DNA from: Orthonyx spaldingii
Taxonomy: Eukaryota; Chordata; Aves; Passeriformes; Orthonychidae
Length of the DNA: 64,000 nt
Reading direction: 5' to 3'
Assembly: GCA_013397795.1 (NCBI GenBank)
Contig: VZTJ01000295.1
Span: 969,813-1,033,812 of the forward strand
In this document: piece after piece, positions 25,301 through 38,550 of the stretch
Layout: each line of letters starts with the position of its first letter
Numbering within the stretch: position 1 is the first letter of the stretch
Translations under genes and position numbers: made by a program
Notes under the pieces: generated by a model
Database searches by the model: none
Told to the model about the DNA's origin: nothing
The model's input: the letters and a program-made list of their open reading frames with translations, nothing else

Positions 25301-27308
25301 TCAGGAGAACTATCTGTTGGCAATAGAACAAAAATTGGAAAATATATTGCACAGTAGGGGGCAAGGCAGAAGAAGAAGACCTTTTAGGGAAATATAAATG
25401 TATACATTACCACTTAGACCTTTCTTTTAATATGCTGAGTAAAACTGGGATGCAGTAGTAATACAAAAGGGTAACTAAAGCATTCTTTCTCCTTCCTTGT
25501 CAAACTGTGTTGCTGGATGTAAACCATGTGATTCAGCAGTGATGGAAATAAGACGTAGCCTTATAAAACATGTGCCTTTTCCCTTTCATTTGTACTGAAC
25601 TTGAAAAGTATAAACTTGAAATCAATTATCCAGCCATCTGCAATTAATACCATTACTAAGATACACAGTATTTCTCAGACTAAAACTACCTGTAATACTT
25701 TGTACCACAGAATACGTGATTACCCATGATACTTACCAGCTGTGCTTGTAGTCAGAGACTGTAATGCCAGAAATCTTGAGTTTGATCATGCCTTCTATTT
25801 CAGCAATAACTCAATAACAAGGTCCTCATGGATGCAATATCAAAAAGAAAATTGAGAACTTCTCACTGATGAAACGAGAAAGCTTTCTAGGACATAAGTC
25901 AGTGGGGGTATGATCCTCAGGCCACATAGGTGGGGAAGTTCAAGAAATTTTTTTCTAGGAATGAGTCATGAATTTTTCACTAACTGATTCATCTGTAACA
26001 CAAGAAATTTTAAAGAGGACGCATAGAGAACAGTCTGTATTTTTCATGGAAGGCTTAAAATTAGGGAATAAAAATAGATGCTCCAGAGGACAACTCTATT
26101 TTTTTAATTAACATGCTAATCTTGGGCATGGTTATGACAATGTTTATTTAACTTTTTGCCTTCTGAGAGCTGAACATAACTCATCACAAAACAGACTGTT
26201 TTTAAAGAGTAATTGTTGCAGGCTATACTGCCTTAAAATGTTCTAAAAGTAGCAATTCATGTTAATTAGAAAGTTATTCATGTCTCATGAAGTACCACTT
26301 GTTCTGTGTTGCTTTCTGAGAAGAGAGTTGGTCTTCTGTTTATTTATTTGTTTTATGTACCTTATGTAGGTGTAATTAATTCTGTTATTTCAAATATGTG
26401 CAGAATTACATGTATAAAGTAACAAGGTAATGTGTGGTAGTATTTCCTAAAAAAAAAAAAGCAGAAGTCTTAAATATTGGGCTATGCCATAATTATTTTT
26501 ATGTACACTTTGAAAGTTGATTGTGTATATTTAATCAATAGCAGGCAGTAGGAGATTGTTGTGATGATGCTTATTTTTATGTTCTTATTTCATTGTTTAA
26601 CCAAGCCTGTACAAACAAATTCAATGGAGTCCAGATCAAATTTCTATATAAAATTTTAAACTCTTTTCAAACTTAATGAATGAAAAGGTTAGAGACCAAA
26701 ATCAGGAGTTCTGCTGGAGGGTTGTGGCCATGTAGATAGTGGCTACAGTATACATGGCTACAGTATACTGGAAAACCCTCATCAATAGCAAACCAGAAGA
26801 CATAACCTTCTTCACAGCAGGTAGATGTAGGAACACTCCTTTCCCCCTGCTTCTTAGCTGCATCAATCACAGTTCATAATAAACACACAGGAGAAAGACA
26901 ACTACTAAGCCCTTCCTTTGGCTAATCTTATCCTAGCACATGAGCTGTGGTCTTTTCTCTACGTGGTTACAGAGCAGAGAGCAGCATGCAAAAAGCTTCT
27001 ACACCTCCCACATTAGAATGCCATGTTTAGACACAGAAAACAAGGAGAAGGTCATCTTCATCCCCCCTAACTACAGAGTCTATTGCTTTGCTTGCCCAAG
27101 CAAGGCAGAGAAGAAGTCCCAATATTGTTCTCTTTACCCATGCACAAAGGCAAGGGTTAAGTACATAGAGCCACTGAGGCAGGGGAAGCAAGCAGAGCAT
27201 TGTTCCCTGGAGCCATTGTTTTGAGAGGTCAGGAAGGCCTGAAACATAGTGGTACAAGTCTCCTGAAATACTGTCCAGAATTCAGTCTTTCTAAAGCTTG
27301 CATTGGAG
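22321..27308. other. Intergenic DNA with minor tandem duplication
   Basis: Mostly AT-rich with no recognised gene. A 13-bp unit (GGCTACAGTATAC) occurs twice in tandem at 26,741-26,753 and 26,756-26,768. Other open frames are short and unremarkable. Confidence 0.45.
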
Positions 27309-28370
27309 TGCTGGTGATTGACCCTGGCTGAACACCAGCTGGCCCCCAAAGCTGATCTATCACTCTCCTCCTCAGCTGGACAGAGAAGAGACAATATAAC
27401 AAAAGGCTCGTGGGTCAAAATATGGGCAGGGAGAGATCACTCAGCAGTTACGGTCATAGGCAAAACAGACTCAACTTGGGGAAATAAGTTTAATTTATTA
27501 CCAATCAAATCAGAGTAGGATAATGGAAAAATAATAATAATAAAAAATCTTAAAGCACCTTCCCCCACCCCTCCCTTCTTTCTGGGTTCAACTTTACTCC
27601 TGAATTCTCTACCTCCTTCCCCCTCAGCACAGTGGGACAGGGAATGGGGGTTGTGGTGAGTTAATCACACATTGTGTCTGATACTCCTTCCTCCTCTGGG
27701 GGAGGACTCCTCACACACTTTCCCTGCTCCAGTGTGCACCCCTTCCACAGGGTGCAGTCGCTCAGAAACAGCTTGCACCAATGCGGGTTCCTCATGGAGT
27801 TTCCCTGCCAGCAAAACTGCGCCGGTATGGGCTCCTCTCTCCTTGGGGCCACAGGTCCTGCCAGGAGTCTGCACCAGCATGGGCTTCCCACAAGGTCACA
27901 GCCTCCCTTGGGCATCCACCTGCTCTGGCATGGGGTCCTCCACAGTCTGCAGGTGGATCTCTGCTTCACAGTGGATCTCCATGGGCTGCAGGGGACAGCC
28001 TGTCTCATTATGGCCTACACCATGGGCTGCAAGGGAATGAGTCTTTTCCAGCGCCTGAGGCACCTCCTCCCCCTCCTTCTTCTCTGGCCTTGCTGTCTGC
28101 AGGGATTTTTCTCTTGTGCATTCTCACTCCTGTCTTATCTGGCTGCGAATGCTTCCACCAATAATTTTTCCCCCCTTCTTAACTTCCCTTAGACCTTCCC
28201 AGAGGGTCTACCACTAGGAATGATGGGATCGGCCTTGGACAGCAGTGAGTCCATCTTGGAGCCAGCTGGCACTGGCTCTGTCAGATATAGAGGAAGCTTC
28301 TATCAGCTTCACATTGAAGTCACCGCTGTAGCCTCCTGCTACCAAAACCTTGCCATGCAAACCAAGTACA
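27309..28370 (-). mobile_element. Avian endogenous-retrovirus LTR, probably solo, minus strand
   Basis: The sequence matches a repeat that I recall as abundant in neoavian genomes. Hallmarks on the plus strand are the block with 'aacaaaaggctcgtgggtc' (near 27,399), the 'cagactcaacttggggaaat' block with 'taatttattaccaatcaaat' (27,467-27,510), tandem-like degenerate units around 27,780-27,990 ('ctgccaggagtctgcaccag' style), and the terminal 'accaaaaccttgccatgcaa' block (28,341-28,360). On the minus strand it would run TG...CA, and the AATAAATTAAAC near 27,488-27,500 supplies a polyadenylation signal. No gag, pol or env remnant flanks it, suggesting a solo LTR. Flanking hexamers (TTGGAG/TTGTGG) are only a poor match for a target-site duplication. 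Exact family assignment needs a repeat library. Confidence 0.8.
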
Positions 28371-31300
28371 TTGTGGGAACATTCTGCCTCTTGAAAAGAG
28401 CACAGTATAAATCCCTGTAAGATTGCTGTGTAAGTCACAGTCATGTTACCAGGGACAAAAACATAACCCTGCTTATTAGAGTAGATCCTCTTTTAGCCTA
28501 AGCCAGCATTGCTTGAGTCACTTTGCAACAGCCTAACTAGTGTATCACCAGGGCATCTACTGAGTTCTTGTGAGCCTAACTCCTCTGCTATAAAAACTGC
28601 GCAGAAGACAGCCTTTAATTTCAGTGAAATCAGGAACAGTTCAGTCCTGGGGAAGGTTACGCTTCCAACATACTGAATTATAGTTGTTTCTTGGGTGCTG
28701 CTTTTACTTGGTCCTGAACAAATTCCTTGCCAGTTGCTCTAGGATCTTCTGATCTAGCAGCTCTTTTTCCTTTAAAAAAGTGACTTCAGTAAATTTAACT
28801 CAAGAAGTGGTATGGTAAAGAGAATACCAGATGTTATTTCAGACACAAATAGTATGATGCTTATGTAGTAAAAATAATCCTAGGCTATGTCATACACGTT
28901 GTGATATCTGCCTAGGAAATGAGAATGGAATGATGCAGTTCAAGCAGTAGCTGGAAATAACGATAAATGAGTTGTAATTCTTGAGCTGTTCCCCACCATT
29001 GTAAAAGTAGAAGTGAAACTATTCTGACACTTAGCATACTCTATTTATCTCATACCTAACCTTACTTACTTACACTTTCGGGTTTACTTTTCATAAGTTT
29101 AACAACTTGCAGAAAAAGAGACATCTTGTTTGGAGGACTACTTAGTGGTCATTAAGTTACTTCTTGCCAAATTATCAAATAATTGCCTCAAAGGTTTCTG
29201 TAAAGTAAAATATGTTTGACATATACAATTGGAAGAGACAACATAAAACATACATTGCATCTTTTAAACAAACAAAATATTTTTTGGTTTACACAAGACT
29301 ACATAAACAAGTAACAAAGACTTTGTTGGCAGAATTTTCTTACTGGGTCATTAAAATAATTCTGCTTTCATGCTTCTGCCTTTCCCTGGGAATCAGATTT
29401 TTCTTTCCTTTTTAATTTAAAATTACTACTATTATCCTTGCAGATAAAAACTTACCCCAGCATATTGATGTTAGACATGAATGTCACAGTACCAAGCTTC
29501 TTTTAAATGACTCTTGTGACATTCTGAACAGTGCTTTTTCTAACCTAGCTTACATTTTAAAAGTGCCTTCAAGCTTTTCATCTCATAATGAAGTTCAAAT
29601 AGTAAAACACAATAAAACATACATCACGGATGATCAAGTATAATATCAGAGAATAAGCACACAGTGGACAGATTTTTAGCGATTCTAAAGTATTTGATGC
29701 TTGTATTTCTTCAATGAAAAGCTTACTTGCTGAGAAAACATTCATTATTTTCTTGGGTGCGTAAGAAAAAAATGTAGATCTGACAGTTTTGCCTTCTGCT
29801 GGAATTCTACACTTTACAAAAGAGTGAATTATCCATTAGCATTGTCCTGCCAAGATGCTCAACAATGATAAGAGCTACATCATGAACTCTGGCTTGTACC
29901 ATATCAAACTTAAATTAATTCTAGCAGTGAGGCCTACCTTGTGCAGTTTGAGGAGAGTATGACTATACATTCCACAGTCAGGACTACACTTCTCTAACCT
30001 CTAGAAATATGTGCTCTCCTGGGAGGGGGGAAGATGCCTGTTGCTTCACTGAGAGCTTTCCTAAAGCAACTACATTTTCATAGTAGCAGAGGGAACTGAA
30101 TGGGTTCAATACAAAGAAGACCACAGCATATAACCATAGCTACAGTAGAAAGTCACAGTAAATTGGATGTGATTTCAAAGCAATTTAGTTAACAGCACAC
30201 TAATCTGCAGAAAACATTTATTTCAGTGAGTGTGACAGCAATATTTACAAAAAAAATGAGTGTCTCATGCAGGTCTGTAGATTAGGCTGATTATAATGAA
30301 TTAACCAACTTAAAGTTTGATTTTAAGTACAATTTTCTCATGAGGACAAGCCCACTTTCTTGGAACACTGCCCACATTTATCACACTTGGACATTTTGTT
30401 CAGAGCAGACATAACATTTTTGACAATATACAGTATGCAGGATAAAGCTGCAGTAGTTTGTCATGGGTGGGCTGATCCTCGCCCACTTGAGTTAGACAGG
30501 TTTTGGAGGACTTGTGAGAACAGCAGAGAGCTTCTCTGGTGATTAATAGGCACGCAGTGTTGTTCCATCTCCCAGGAAACTGTGCTGTTGGATCGGGGCA
30601 TGCTGTGATGAAATGGCACTTGTGTCAGCCCTGTCCTTTGTTCCACTGTCTCCTATCAGATGTTTAGGAACCACCACCATTTCTGCTGTTCCTATGTGGA
30701 TATCACCACATTCTTCCTCACTACACCACCCAGACCTTCAGAATAAGCAGCAGCCCCAATGCCTTTTTCTCCAGAAGAATAAGTGTTCGAAATTTATGAT
30801 TCATCAGTGGTAATAATCTTCAGTTTCTCCTCTAGTAAACATCTTGCCTAGTGTCTGTGGTCAGCAGTTAGGGATCTAGCTCAGAGAACAGTAGGCAAGA
30901 GTGTTAAACAGCTTACCAATAGTAGCATTTGGTGGCCTGTTACACACCTGATCCACATCAAACCTGTTTTACAGACTGTAGGAAAGGGAAGGAGCAGCCT
31001 CTTTCCCAAAATAACTTCAGTTAGGTTACCTGGTCACAGGAATGAAGAATTTTTGTGATGTCCTTCTCTCCTGGAAGTTGAGGCAGGCATAGAACTGGGT
31101 AAACACAAGCAGTAAGAGGTGATTAAACTCTTCTATGCATTAAAAAGATGAAATAGTCTGTATTTACCTTTGATCACCAGAGCTGTCTAGGGCAGTAATT
31201 TAACATGAAGACATTTTAAAACCTAGAGTAGGAAATCAGATATTAGAATTCAAGGACAAATTGAACACTACTTTGCACATTTAAACTGCACAGTTCTTGC

Positions 31301-34163
31301 TTGAAGGGTCTCTTTATGCATGGCTAAGGGGGCCAAAATAAAGTGACCCAAAGACAGAGCATAACTCTGCTTCATCTGCCACCCCATCCTCCTCTGTATT
31401 CTTCAATATTGCCAGTAATACACCTGGGTTTTTATTTCAGAAGCCCACCAAAATACATCTTTAATGTAGAAAAATCATTTTCATGCCTTTTTTTTTTTTT
31501 AATGCAACCATCTTGTTTTATTTTAGCTCCATACACAAGCTAAGAAAAAATATTTTAAAATTTGAGTCCTCATTTTTCAGTACAGTAACTGCCATCAGTG
31601 TTTACAACACACTAATTACTGGTAGGAGACAGATAAGAGATTTCTTAATTTAATCGCTGGATTAAGTCATTAATCACCTCTATATCTGATATATTATACA
31701 ATACAAAAATAACAATATTCTCCCTCAGGTTCTATTATTTCATCTAATTGCAAAAGAGAAAAAAATTTTTTCCAAACACTGTGATAATAATCTATGAGCA
31801 CTTTTCCTTTTTCTCTCTTTATGTTTGTGAAATGGAGATCAAAATAATTACGCAAAGGCAGATATTAAATACTCAAACACAAAACCAAATAATGGTAAAG
31901 AATATAAAAATTAGTGTAAGATAAAATACATTTTTTAAAAAACATACCTTGACATTTACCCTTCTATAATTCAAGTTTAAATTGTGCTATATTAAAACTC
32001 AGTTTATTGGTCAAATTTAATTCTCTGTAAGGACACACTTCTGGTCTTTTCTGTGCATCAGCATTTTTAGAGACCTGCAACTTCGCTACAAGATTTGTGG
32101 AACCTGCTTTCTTCTCCTTTTGGAGGTCATCTTTCACAACAATATCACAGATCTAAAAGACATTTCTCTATCCTTTCCGTATTTTTTTCTCACAGTGTTC
32201 CCTTCTCAGTACTTCAGGAAAATAATCCCAATGACTATGACTGTGACAACCAAATAATGGCCGGTTAACAGAGCACCTCATTAGACTACAGAGTGACTTT
32301 ATTCATTACCTCACATCACTCTTGAGGCATTCTTCTCCCTCCCATGAAATTGCAATAAGTAACTCCCATTGTAGTTAATACCCAGGTGTGGTAAGAGGAC
32401 ACTGAACACTGTGCAAAAACCAGCACAGTTCAGTTCTGGAGTCAGGTCAGTGCAAGTGCCTGGAAAGCCTTCCCCAGGGATGCTTTCTGCAGGATCATTC
32501 AATAGCCTCTAAAATTTTGCATTCATGACGTGACTGTATCTCTGCCACACGTATAACCTACTCACCTTCTCATGACCACTACTCCCTCCTCACCTTCCCT
32601 GGACTATGAGCATCTAGATTTAACAGGAAGTTTCCCTTCCTATCATTCAGGAGTCTACAAGCAGAATACAAGGAATGCAACCCTACAAGGAGAACATAGT
32701 GGTTTTTCCTTTTAATACTACAGGAATGAACCCTACAGGTGTACAAACGAGACTTGGTCTCCTTCCAGATTTCTTATTTCCCCTCCTTGTTCAAAACATA
32801 AGCTTTAGTGCTTTCCATTAAACAGTGAAGAAGTAAATCTTTGCCCACTGGTAAAAAGGAAGGTTATTATTTGACTGTTTCAAGACTCATCAGTTCTCAC
32901 TCTCTGGTTCCCATGGAAACTATCCCCAGTGAAGTTTGAGAGGGGCTTTGTGTGCAGCAGAAATGACAATAATTATGTAGAGAATTAGGTTTCTGCAGGG
33001 GAAAATCTTAAGTAATTTTCAAATTTTGTCCAGACCTTAGACAGCAAATCATCCACTAATTTCACTTTTGCCAAATAATAAAGTATTAATGAGTATTTTG
33101 GCATGTTGGTTTTTAGTTCATGGGGTTTTTAGGGAAAAAAGGTACTGGAATAAAGAAGTATATTTTATCTGAGCAGAGATCAATGTAATCAGCATAAAAT
33201 AAAGAGTACACTGTTAGGCTGAAATTAGTCCAACAATGTTTTCTGAGAGAAGCTATATCTAAATTTATGGATACAATTCTGTCAGGAGAGGTATATCTAC
33301 CATCTCCCTTGAAACAGTGAGACTGTTTCACTGTACCTATACTATAAATTAATTTGATGGAGCAAGAAGTAAACTGGCCCTGCATCTTAACAGAAAAATA
33401 CACAGGTAAGAGGTTACAATAAAAAAATGAGAGGAAAAAAAGGGTTGACTTAAATACAAAATTTTATAAGATGTATGAGTGCTCTATTAAATTCTGGCCC
33501 TTGATGAATGAAAAGCAGTAGATTCAACAATGACAGTATTTCCTAAAAAACCCTAAGCTTATAATTGAATTTAATTATCCTCTGTAGAAAAAAGTTATAC
33601 AGATTTAAAACAAGATGGATATTAGAAAGAAGTAGTTGTAATAATGAGCAATAGTACAGAGACATGACTATCAGGTAAAATATTATAGAAATTATGATTA
33701 ATAACTCTTTTATATATTTTTTTTTTAAGATTTGGAAATAGAATAGGCAAAGAGGAAAAGGAGCAAGGACACTAACATGGGGCCCTACTCAGTCAAGACT
33801 GCATTCAACAGAGAATTTAAACACCTATATTATTGTATAGAGATTCCAAAACCATAAATCAGGCATCTACAAGTGCCTATTCCAAAGGGCACCTCCCACT
33901 TAAATCTGGAAGTTTTCTAAAAATTTTACTTCTGTACAAGCTGAAAATTAAACATCTTGGCAGCTGTCACTTTCCTATTTTAACTGAAGACCCAAAAACC
34001 CCAGGTGACACTAGCCCCTAAGGAGTCAGTATCTGCACTCAAACACACCCAGCCTAAAACTGGAGCTCACAGTATTGCACAAAATGAACAGGTAAACATT
34101 TTCTTTTTAAACACAGCCAGAGAGGACAAAATTGTTGCAAGTGTTTATTTTCATACAGTATCC
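28371..34163. other. Intergenic DNA, nothing recognised
   Basis: About 5.8 kb of AT-rich sequence with a T11 run near 31,490-31,500. I recognise no exon, RNA gene or named repeat. In particular there is no long gag/pol-like frame in this interval. Confidence 0.45.
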
Positions 34164-34230
34164 TGCTGGTTAGAGCACTCACTGGAAAAAAACCCACGAG
34201 ACACCTGGGTTACAGGCCTCTTTAACACGA
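34164..34230 (+). repeat. Possible tRNA-derived SINE remnant
   Basis: The sequence CTGGTTAGAGCACTCACT (34,165-34,182) resembles the tRNA-like box A of old amniote SINEs, and ACCTGGGTTACAGGCC (34,203-34,218) resembles a degenerate box B at tRNA-like spacing. A second box A-like stretch, GTAGTTAGGGCTGTCACCTG, follows at about 34,346-34,365. It is not a functional tRNA: the acceptor stem and anticodon arm are not recognisable. Confidence 0.3.
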
Positions 34231-36973
34231 GGAGGTTCCTCTTGCCTCCTCTCTTTCTCCTGCCTTAAAAACATGCTTAAATGAAGGGAAGACACAGCAG
34301 AAAGGGAGAGGAGAGAAGACATGAAAGAGTACGTGTTTAACACTGAGTAGTTAGGGCTGTCACCTGAATAACAAAAAAAATACAGATTGGACCCCTTGGA
34401 CTAGGTTTGGAATTGTGTTTAAAAGCACAAACAAGTCTGGAAGCTGGGACTCTGCTCCCCTCCCTGCCAGGAGAGCCAAGCCACGAGTCATCCTCCTCCA
34501 GGCCACAGGAGTCCCGGCTGACTCACACAGCCTTGCAGCACAGCTCCCTCCCCAGCCCCAGCCTCCGGGGCAGCCTGCTAACTTGGGCATTCCCCTAGGA
34601 CCTGGGAGATGCATCTTCAACACGCCCAAGTGAGCACTGAGCTTTCTCAGTCAATGCTTATGCTACTGATTCATGTATAAGGGATGTGAGCAAGAGGGAA
34701 ACCACCATGGGTTTGGTGGGGCATTGTGTGTTGGTTGCTTGGTTTTTTTTAAATAAAAGACAGAAGGATAAGAACATGTACTAAAACTCAGAGCTTGCAT
34801 GCAATGGCAGGAAAGGCAGTGTGCCAAAGGAAGGAGTTGCCTCTGGCCCACAGAGAGCTAAATGCCAAAGCTGCAGAGGAGGCAGAGGTCCTGAAACATC
34901 CCTGTTCTTGCTAATTGGCTCAGAGCAGCTTCCTGCTGAGAATGCCTACACTTTCGGATGATTCTTCCCCATATGCAACATCCATCGCCCCAGCTGTTTA
35001 ACAGAGGTAATTAGGGTACCAAACACCTGGAAGTTATGCACAGGAGCCTACTATTTCTTCCCTCTGAGGGTTAAATGAAATTCTAGCCTTTACAAACCAC
35101 TATTTTCCCTTTGTTAAAAATAGATAAAAAATAAGCTTTGTATTCCACTAGATTGGCAAGAATAAATGTACTGAACATTGAGATGCTCAGGCATTCACCA
35201 ATGAGAGTTGTGGCACAGGATAAACATTGTAGAAATAAGAACCCTGTCTGAAATATTACCTATGCAAGCAATAAACATAACCAAGAAGATTAGTATGAAT
35301 GTGATACAAAACTATTAGAATATTGAGTTATATAATTGTTATAGATATGAGCTATATAATATATAGAATATTGGTTAAAATAGAATGACCAACCAACATT
35401 GTGGGAGGAAAATACCCCTACAGGCAATGCTAAAATCACAAACTTTCTGCACAAAAGTAGCAAATCTGCCTTCAAAATTCTCCCCCAGTTCTGCTACGTA
35501 GGTGAAGGAAAGACAGTAATAGCTTAGGCCAATACTTACCCCTTCTCATCAGCACAGTATAAGTAAGGAAGGGGAAATCACGGGAACTGGCACAATCAAA
35601 ACAAGACATAATTATTTATCCCTGGACTGGGGAGGGATGAATGACTGCAGAAGTGAAAAGCTTTGCATAAAACAGAGTGGGGCTCAGACTTCGACCCTGC
35701 TGCTAGGGCTGCCTGAAGAAAGACATTTCTGCTTCATGAAAGCTGAAATTTCAAAATCTGGCTTTAAGCCAAACCAAGATAGATTTTTCCAAGCTGATGG
35801 TTTCCAAACATGACTTTTGGAAAATAAGGAAGATGCTTGATTTTCCATCCAGTAATGATTCTGTAATACAAAAGCAGCATTTGTCATAAACCCACAGACT
35901 TTAGGCTTTAGCATCAGATTTTTTTGGTTTTATCAATGCAACTTCAGTTGTAACATGATTTAATAAAAATTAACATGATTTAATAAAATTTTTTAAAATA
36001 ACCACATTTTTTTAATGAATATCTCTGTGAAGTTTCTGTTCTTAACTACTCACAAGTAAGATTCACGATGAACACAAAACCACAAAAAAGGCAGGAACTG
36101 GACACAAAGATCAAGTCAGAAAATAAGTGCTAACCAAGAGAAAAGATGAATCTTTTAAGGCATGAGAATGAATGTAGTATGAAGGCTATGTACCTTATCT
36201 TGTCTCAAGAGTGTATCTATCCAGAGTTATGCAAAGTTTCACAATGGTAATGATTGCCATTTAAAGTACACTGATATGGACAAGACTAGTGGACTACGTG
36301 AATAAAGCCTTAATAATTCAGTAAGACAAGAGGCGGTATACCAAAATTCATCAAATTGAATAGTTCCTTTCTCATTTTTTGCCAAACTGTCTCTGCTTTA
36401 TCATTGTGCCATAGGAGCTTCAGCACAGATTGATAGCAGAGCCTCACTCCTGTATATAATCGAAGTCACGGTCTGAAACACAGAGATAGTAGATGTAAGG
36501 TTTCCTAACCTCCCCTTCCTTCAGGCACAGAAATTCATTTGAAAAGTTGCCCAGTTTTCAACCAAATCACATACATTCTGTCTTATATGTAGAAATATAT
36601 GAAAAATAGAATAGGTGGATAAAAATAAGCTCAGTCTGGGAGAATCCAGATTTTTCAAACATTCACCACTGTGAACTGTTAGGAGCTGCAGAGCTGTTTA
36701 GCAGAGGCCCCAGTTTGGAAGCCTAAGGTTGCCATCTTTTGGAATTGCATGTGAATTGTGTAGCTCCCACGCAGTGCCATTTTATGAGGTCAGGAAACAG
36801 CAATAGCTTAGTGAACAAAATTTTGGATCAGACAAATTGTCTATACTGCTAAAAAGTGTTTACCTCAAAGTGTTTTAATCATTGGTAGCATCCAACTTCA
36901 GAAGAAATTTCCATGCTTTTCTTGTCATCAGTTTTCACATCACCTAGGTAAATTTAATAATGGTTCTACACAG
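34231..36973. other. Intergenic DNA with one small tandem repeat
   Basis: No gene recognised. A short GC-rich, CpG-poor patch lies at 34,440-34,620. An exact 18-bp unit (TAACATGATTTAATAAAA) occurs twice at 35,951-35,968 and 35,971-35,988, with a 20-bp period. Confidence 0.5.
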
Positions 36974-37434
36974 GTCAGCGTGAAGGACCCCAAATCAGCC
37001 TCTGTAGCTTTTCTGTCTCCTCTATGGGCTCCTCCAGGCCGCCGAACCCCGCCCTCAGTAGCCCCCTTACTCCGGGGGCTCCGATCCTGGGCCGGCAGGC
37101 GGCTGCTGCTCGCAGGTAAAGACAGACGCACAAGTTGCGTTTTATCAGCGTCCCTTTATTCTCCCTCACGGAGGAAAAGCGGATAACAACGTGTGTGGTG
37201 GAGAACGTGGCAAGACTAGCCCAGCCCCCCTCTCGCCTAGGTCCTTTATGCCCTCTGTCCGTCGAGGGCCAGGCGAGAGGCAAGCCAATAGGCAACTGAT
37301 GGGCCCGTGACATCTGGCCAGTCCTGGGTGAACAGGGGAGGGATAGGTAGAATGCAGAGCTGTGAGAGGTCAGACCAGCAGGATGTCCTCGGTGATCCGC
37401 ACACTGCTACAAGCCTCCATCTTCTGTTGAAATG
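36974..37434 (-). mobile_element. Probable LTR of an endogenous retrovirus, minus strand
   Basis: A 461-bp block has many CpGs and sharp edges in AT-rich DNA. On the minus strand it contains an AATAAA polyadenylation signal (37,160-37,155), followed by a GC-rich R/U5-like segment, the order expected in an LTR. The hexamer ACACAG occurs directly on both sides (36,968-36,973 and 37,435-37,440) and could be a 6-bp target-site duplication. However, with those exact edges the element does not start TG and end CA, so boundaries or identity are uncertain. Minus-strand open frames through it (112 and 63 codons) match no protein I know. Confidence 0.45.
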
Positions 37435-38075
37435 ACACAGAATCTACTTTTTGAAGGGAACATGGGAAGGCCTTCTATTTTAACTTCCATCCACTTCCTC
37501 TGCCTTGTCCCCATGCTCCTTAGTGTCTTCCTCCTCATCCGGGATGAGAGCTGGCCCAGGGCTTACACAGGAGCTTTCCCACCTCCCTTCTGGTATGGAG
37601 TTACTCCTTCCCTTCCATGTCGCGCTCTGCACTCCAGACTCCTCATATTATGCAACTTGTGTTGTTCTCCCAGAAGATGCCATCTTTGCTCTCTTTCATC
37701 CAGTGTGCAACAAATGGGACAAGAAGCAGCCTGTATTCCTCTCCTGGCCAAGATGCCTCCTTTCCAGCTCAGGATCCAGAAAATGTCAGCAGATTAAGCT
37801 GTTTTCCAGAGTCATGAGATTCAGTTCTTATCCTCAACTTCAGCAGGAGTTGCTCCTGAGCCTAATGAAATTTTCATTTAAAGATACTATACAAAAGTCA
37901 TATGCACCACTCTAGTGATGGAAATAGTTTCTTACCAGCACCTCATGGTGGATATGCCTGGTGCAGCTGGTGACTGAGAAAACTGGATTATGAATGGCAT
38001 GGGGACCATACCATCCAAAGTTCACTATATTTGTACCTTAATTCAATTCTCTGGCTTCTGTCAAGCCAAACTTTG
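37435..38075. other. Intergenic DNA, nothing recognised
   Basis: Moderately GC-rich, pyrimidine-rich sequence with overlapping plus-strand frames (121 and 136 codons, 37,432-37,915). Their translations are of low quality and match no known family. Confidence 0.4.
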
Positions 38076-38550
38076 TAGGGTGTTGGCAAAGATGCCCAGC
38101 ATCCTTCTGGGCTATATTATGAAAAATGTTGCTAGCAGGTTGACAGGTTCTCCTCCCTCCACTCAGCAGTGGTAAAACACTCCTGGAGTACTGAGTCAAG
38201 TTCTGGCCACCACAGTGCCACCTAAACATTAAAGTGGAACAATTCCAGTGAAGTGCCATGAAGGTGACTGAGTGACTGAAACACCTGTCATATGATAAGA
38301 GACTGGGAGAGCTGGGGCTGTTTTTGGAGAACAGATTGGAGAATAGAAAGCTCAGGGGCATCTTGTTAGTGTATATAAATATTGGATGGGAGTGTGTAAA
38401 GAAGATGGAGCCAGGCTCCTTTTAGTAGTTCCCAGTAACAGCATAAAAGCAATGGACACAAATTGAAATATAAGAAATTCCACTTACAAGTAAGAAAACA
38501 CTTTTTGACAATGAGGGTGGCCAAACACTGGAACCCTGCTCTAAACTAGG
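38076..38550 (+). mobile_element. Old CR1 LINE fragment, plus strand
   Basis: A strongly decayed CR1 ORF2 end. The order of recognisable pieces is the same as in the clearer copy at 7.6-8.2 kb: the '...LGYI..' block near 38,108, 'gagtactgagtcaagttctg' near 38,187, 'aagagactgggagagctggg' near 38,298, then the degraded 'catcttgttagtgtatataaatat' stretch and 'caatgagggtggccaaacac' near 38,509. Many indels destroy the frame. Ends are approximate. Confidence 0.75.

Noticed and set aside
27661..28192. Frames of 115-172 codons at 27.7-28.2 kb
   Set aside because: They lie wholly inside the LTR repeat and reflect its GC-rich tandem units, not a gene.
34164..34230. A functional tRNA gene
   Set aside because: Only box A and a degenerate box B resemblance is present, and no cloverleaf can be formed by eye.
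37432..37915. Plus-strand frames of 121 and 136 codons
   Set aside because: Two overlapping frames of similar length with no domain, no start context and no splice sites. I treat them as chance.
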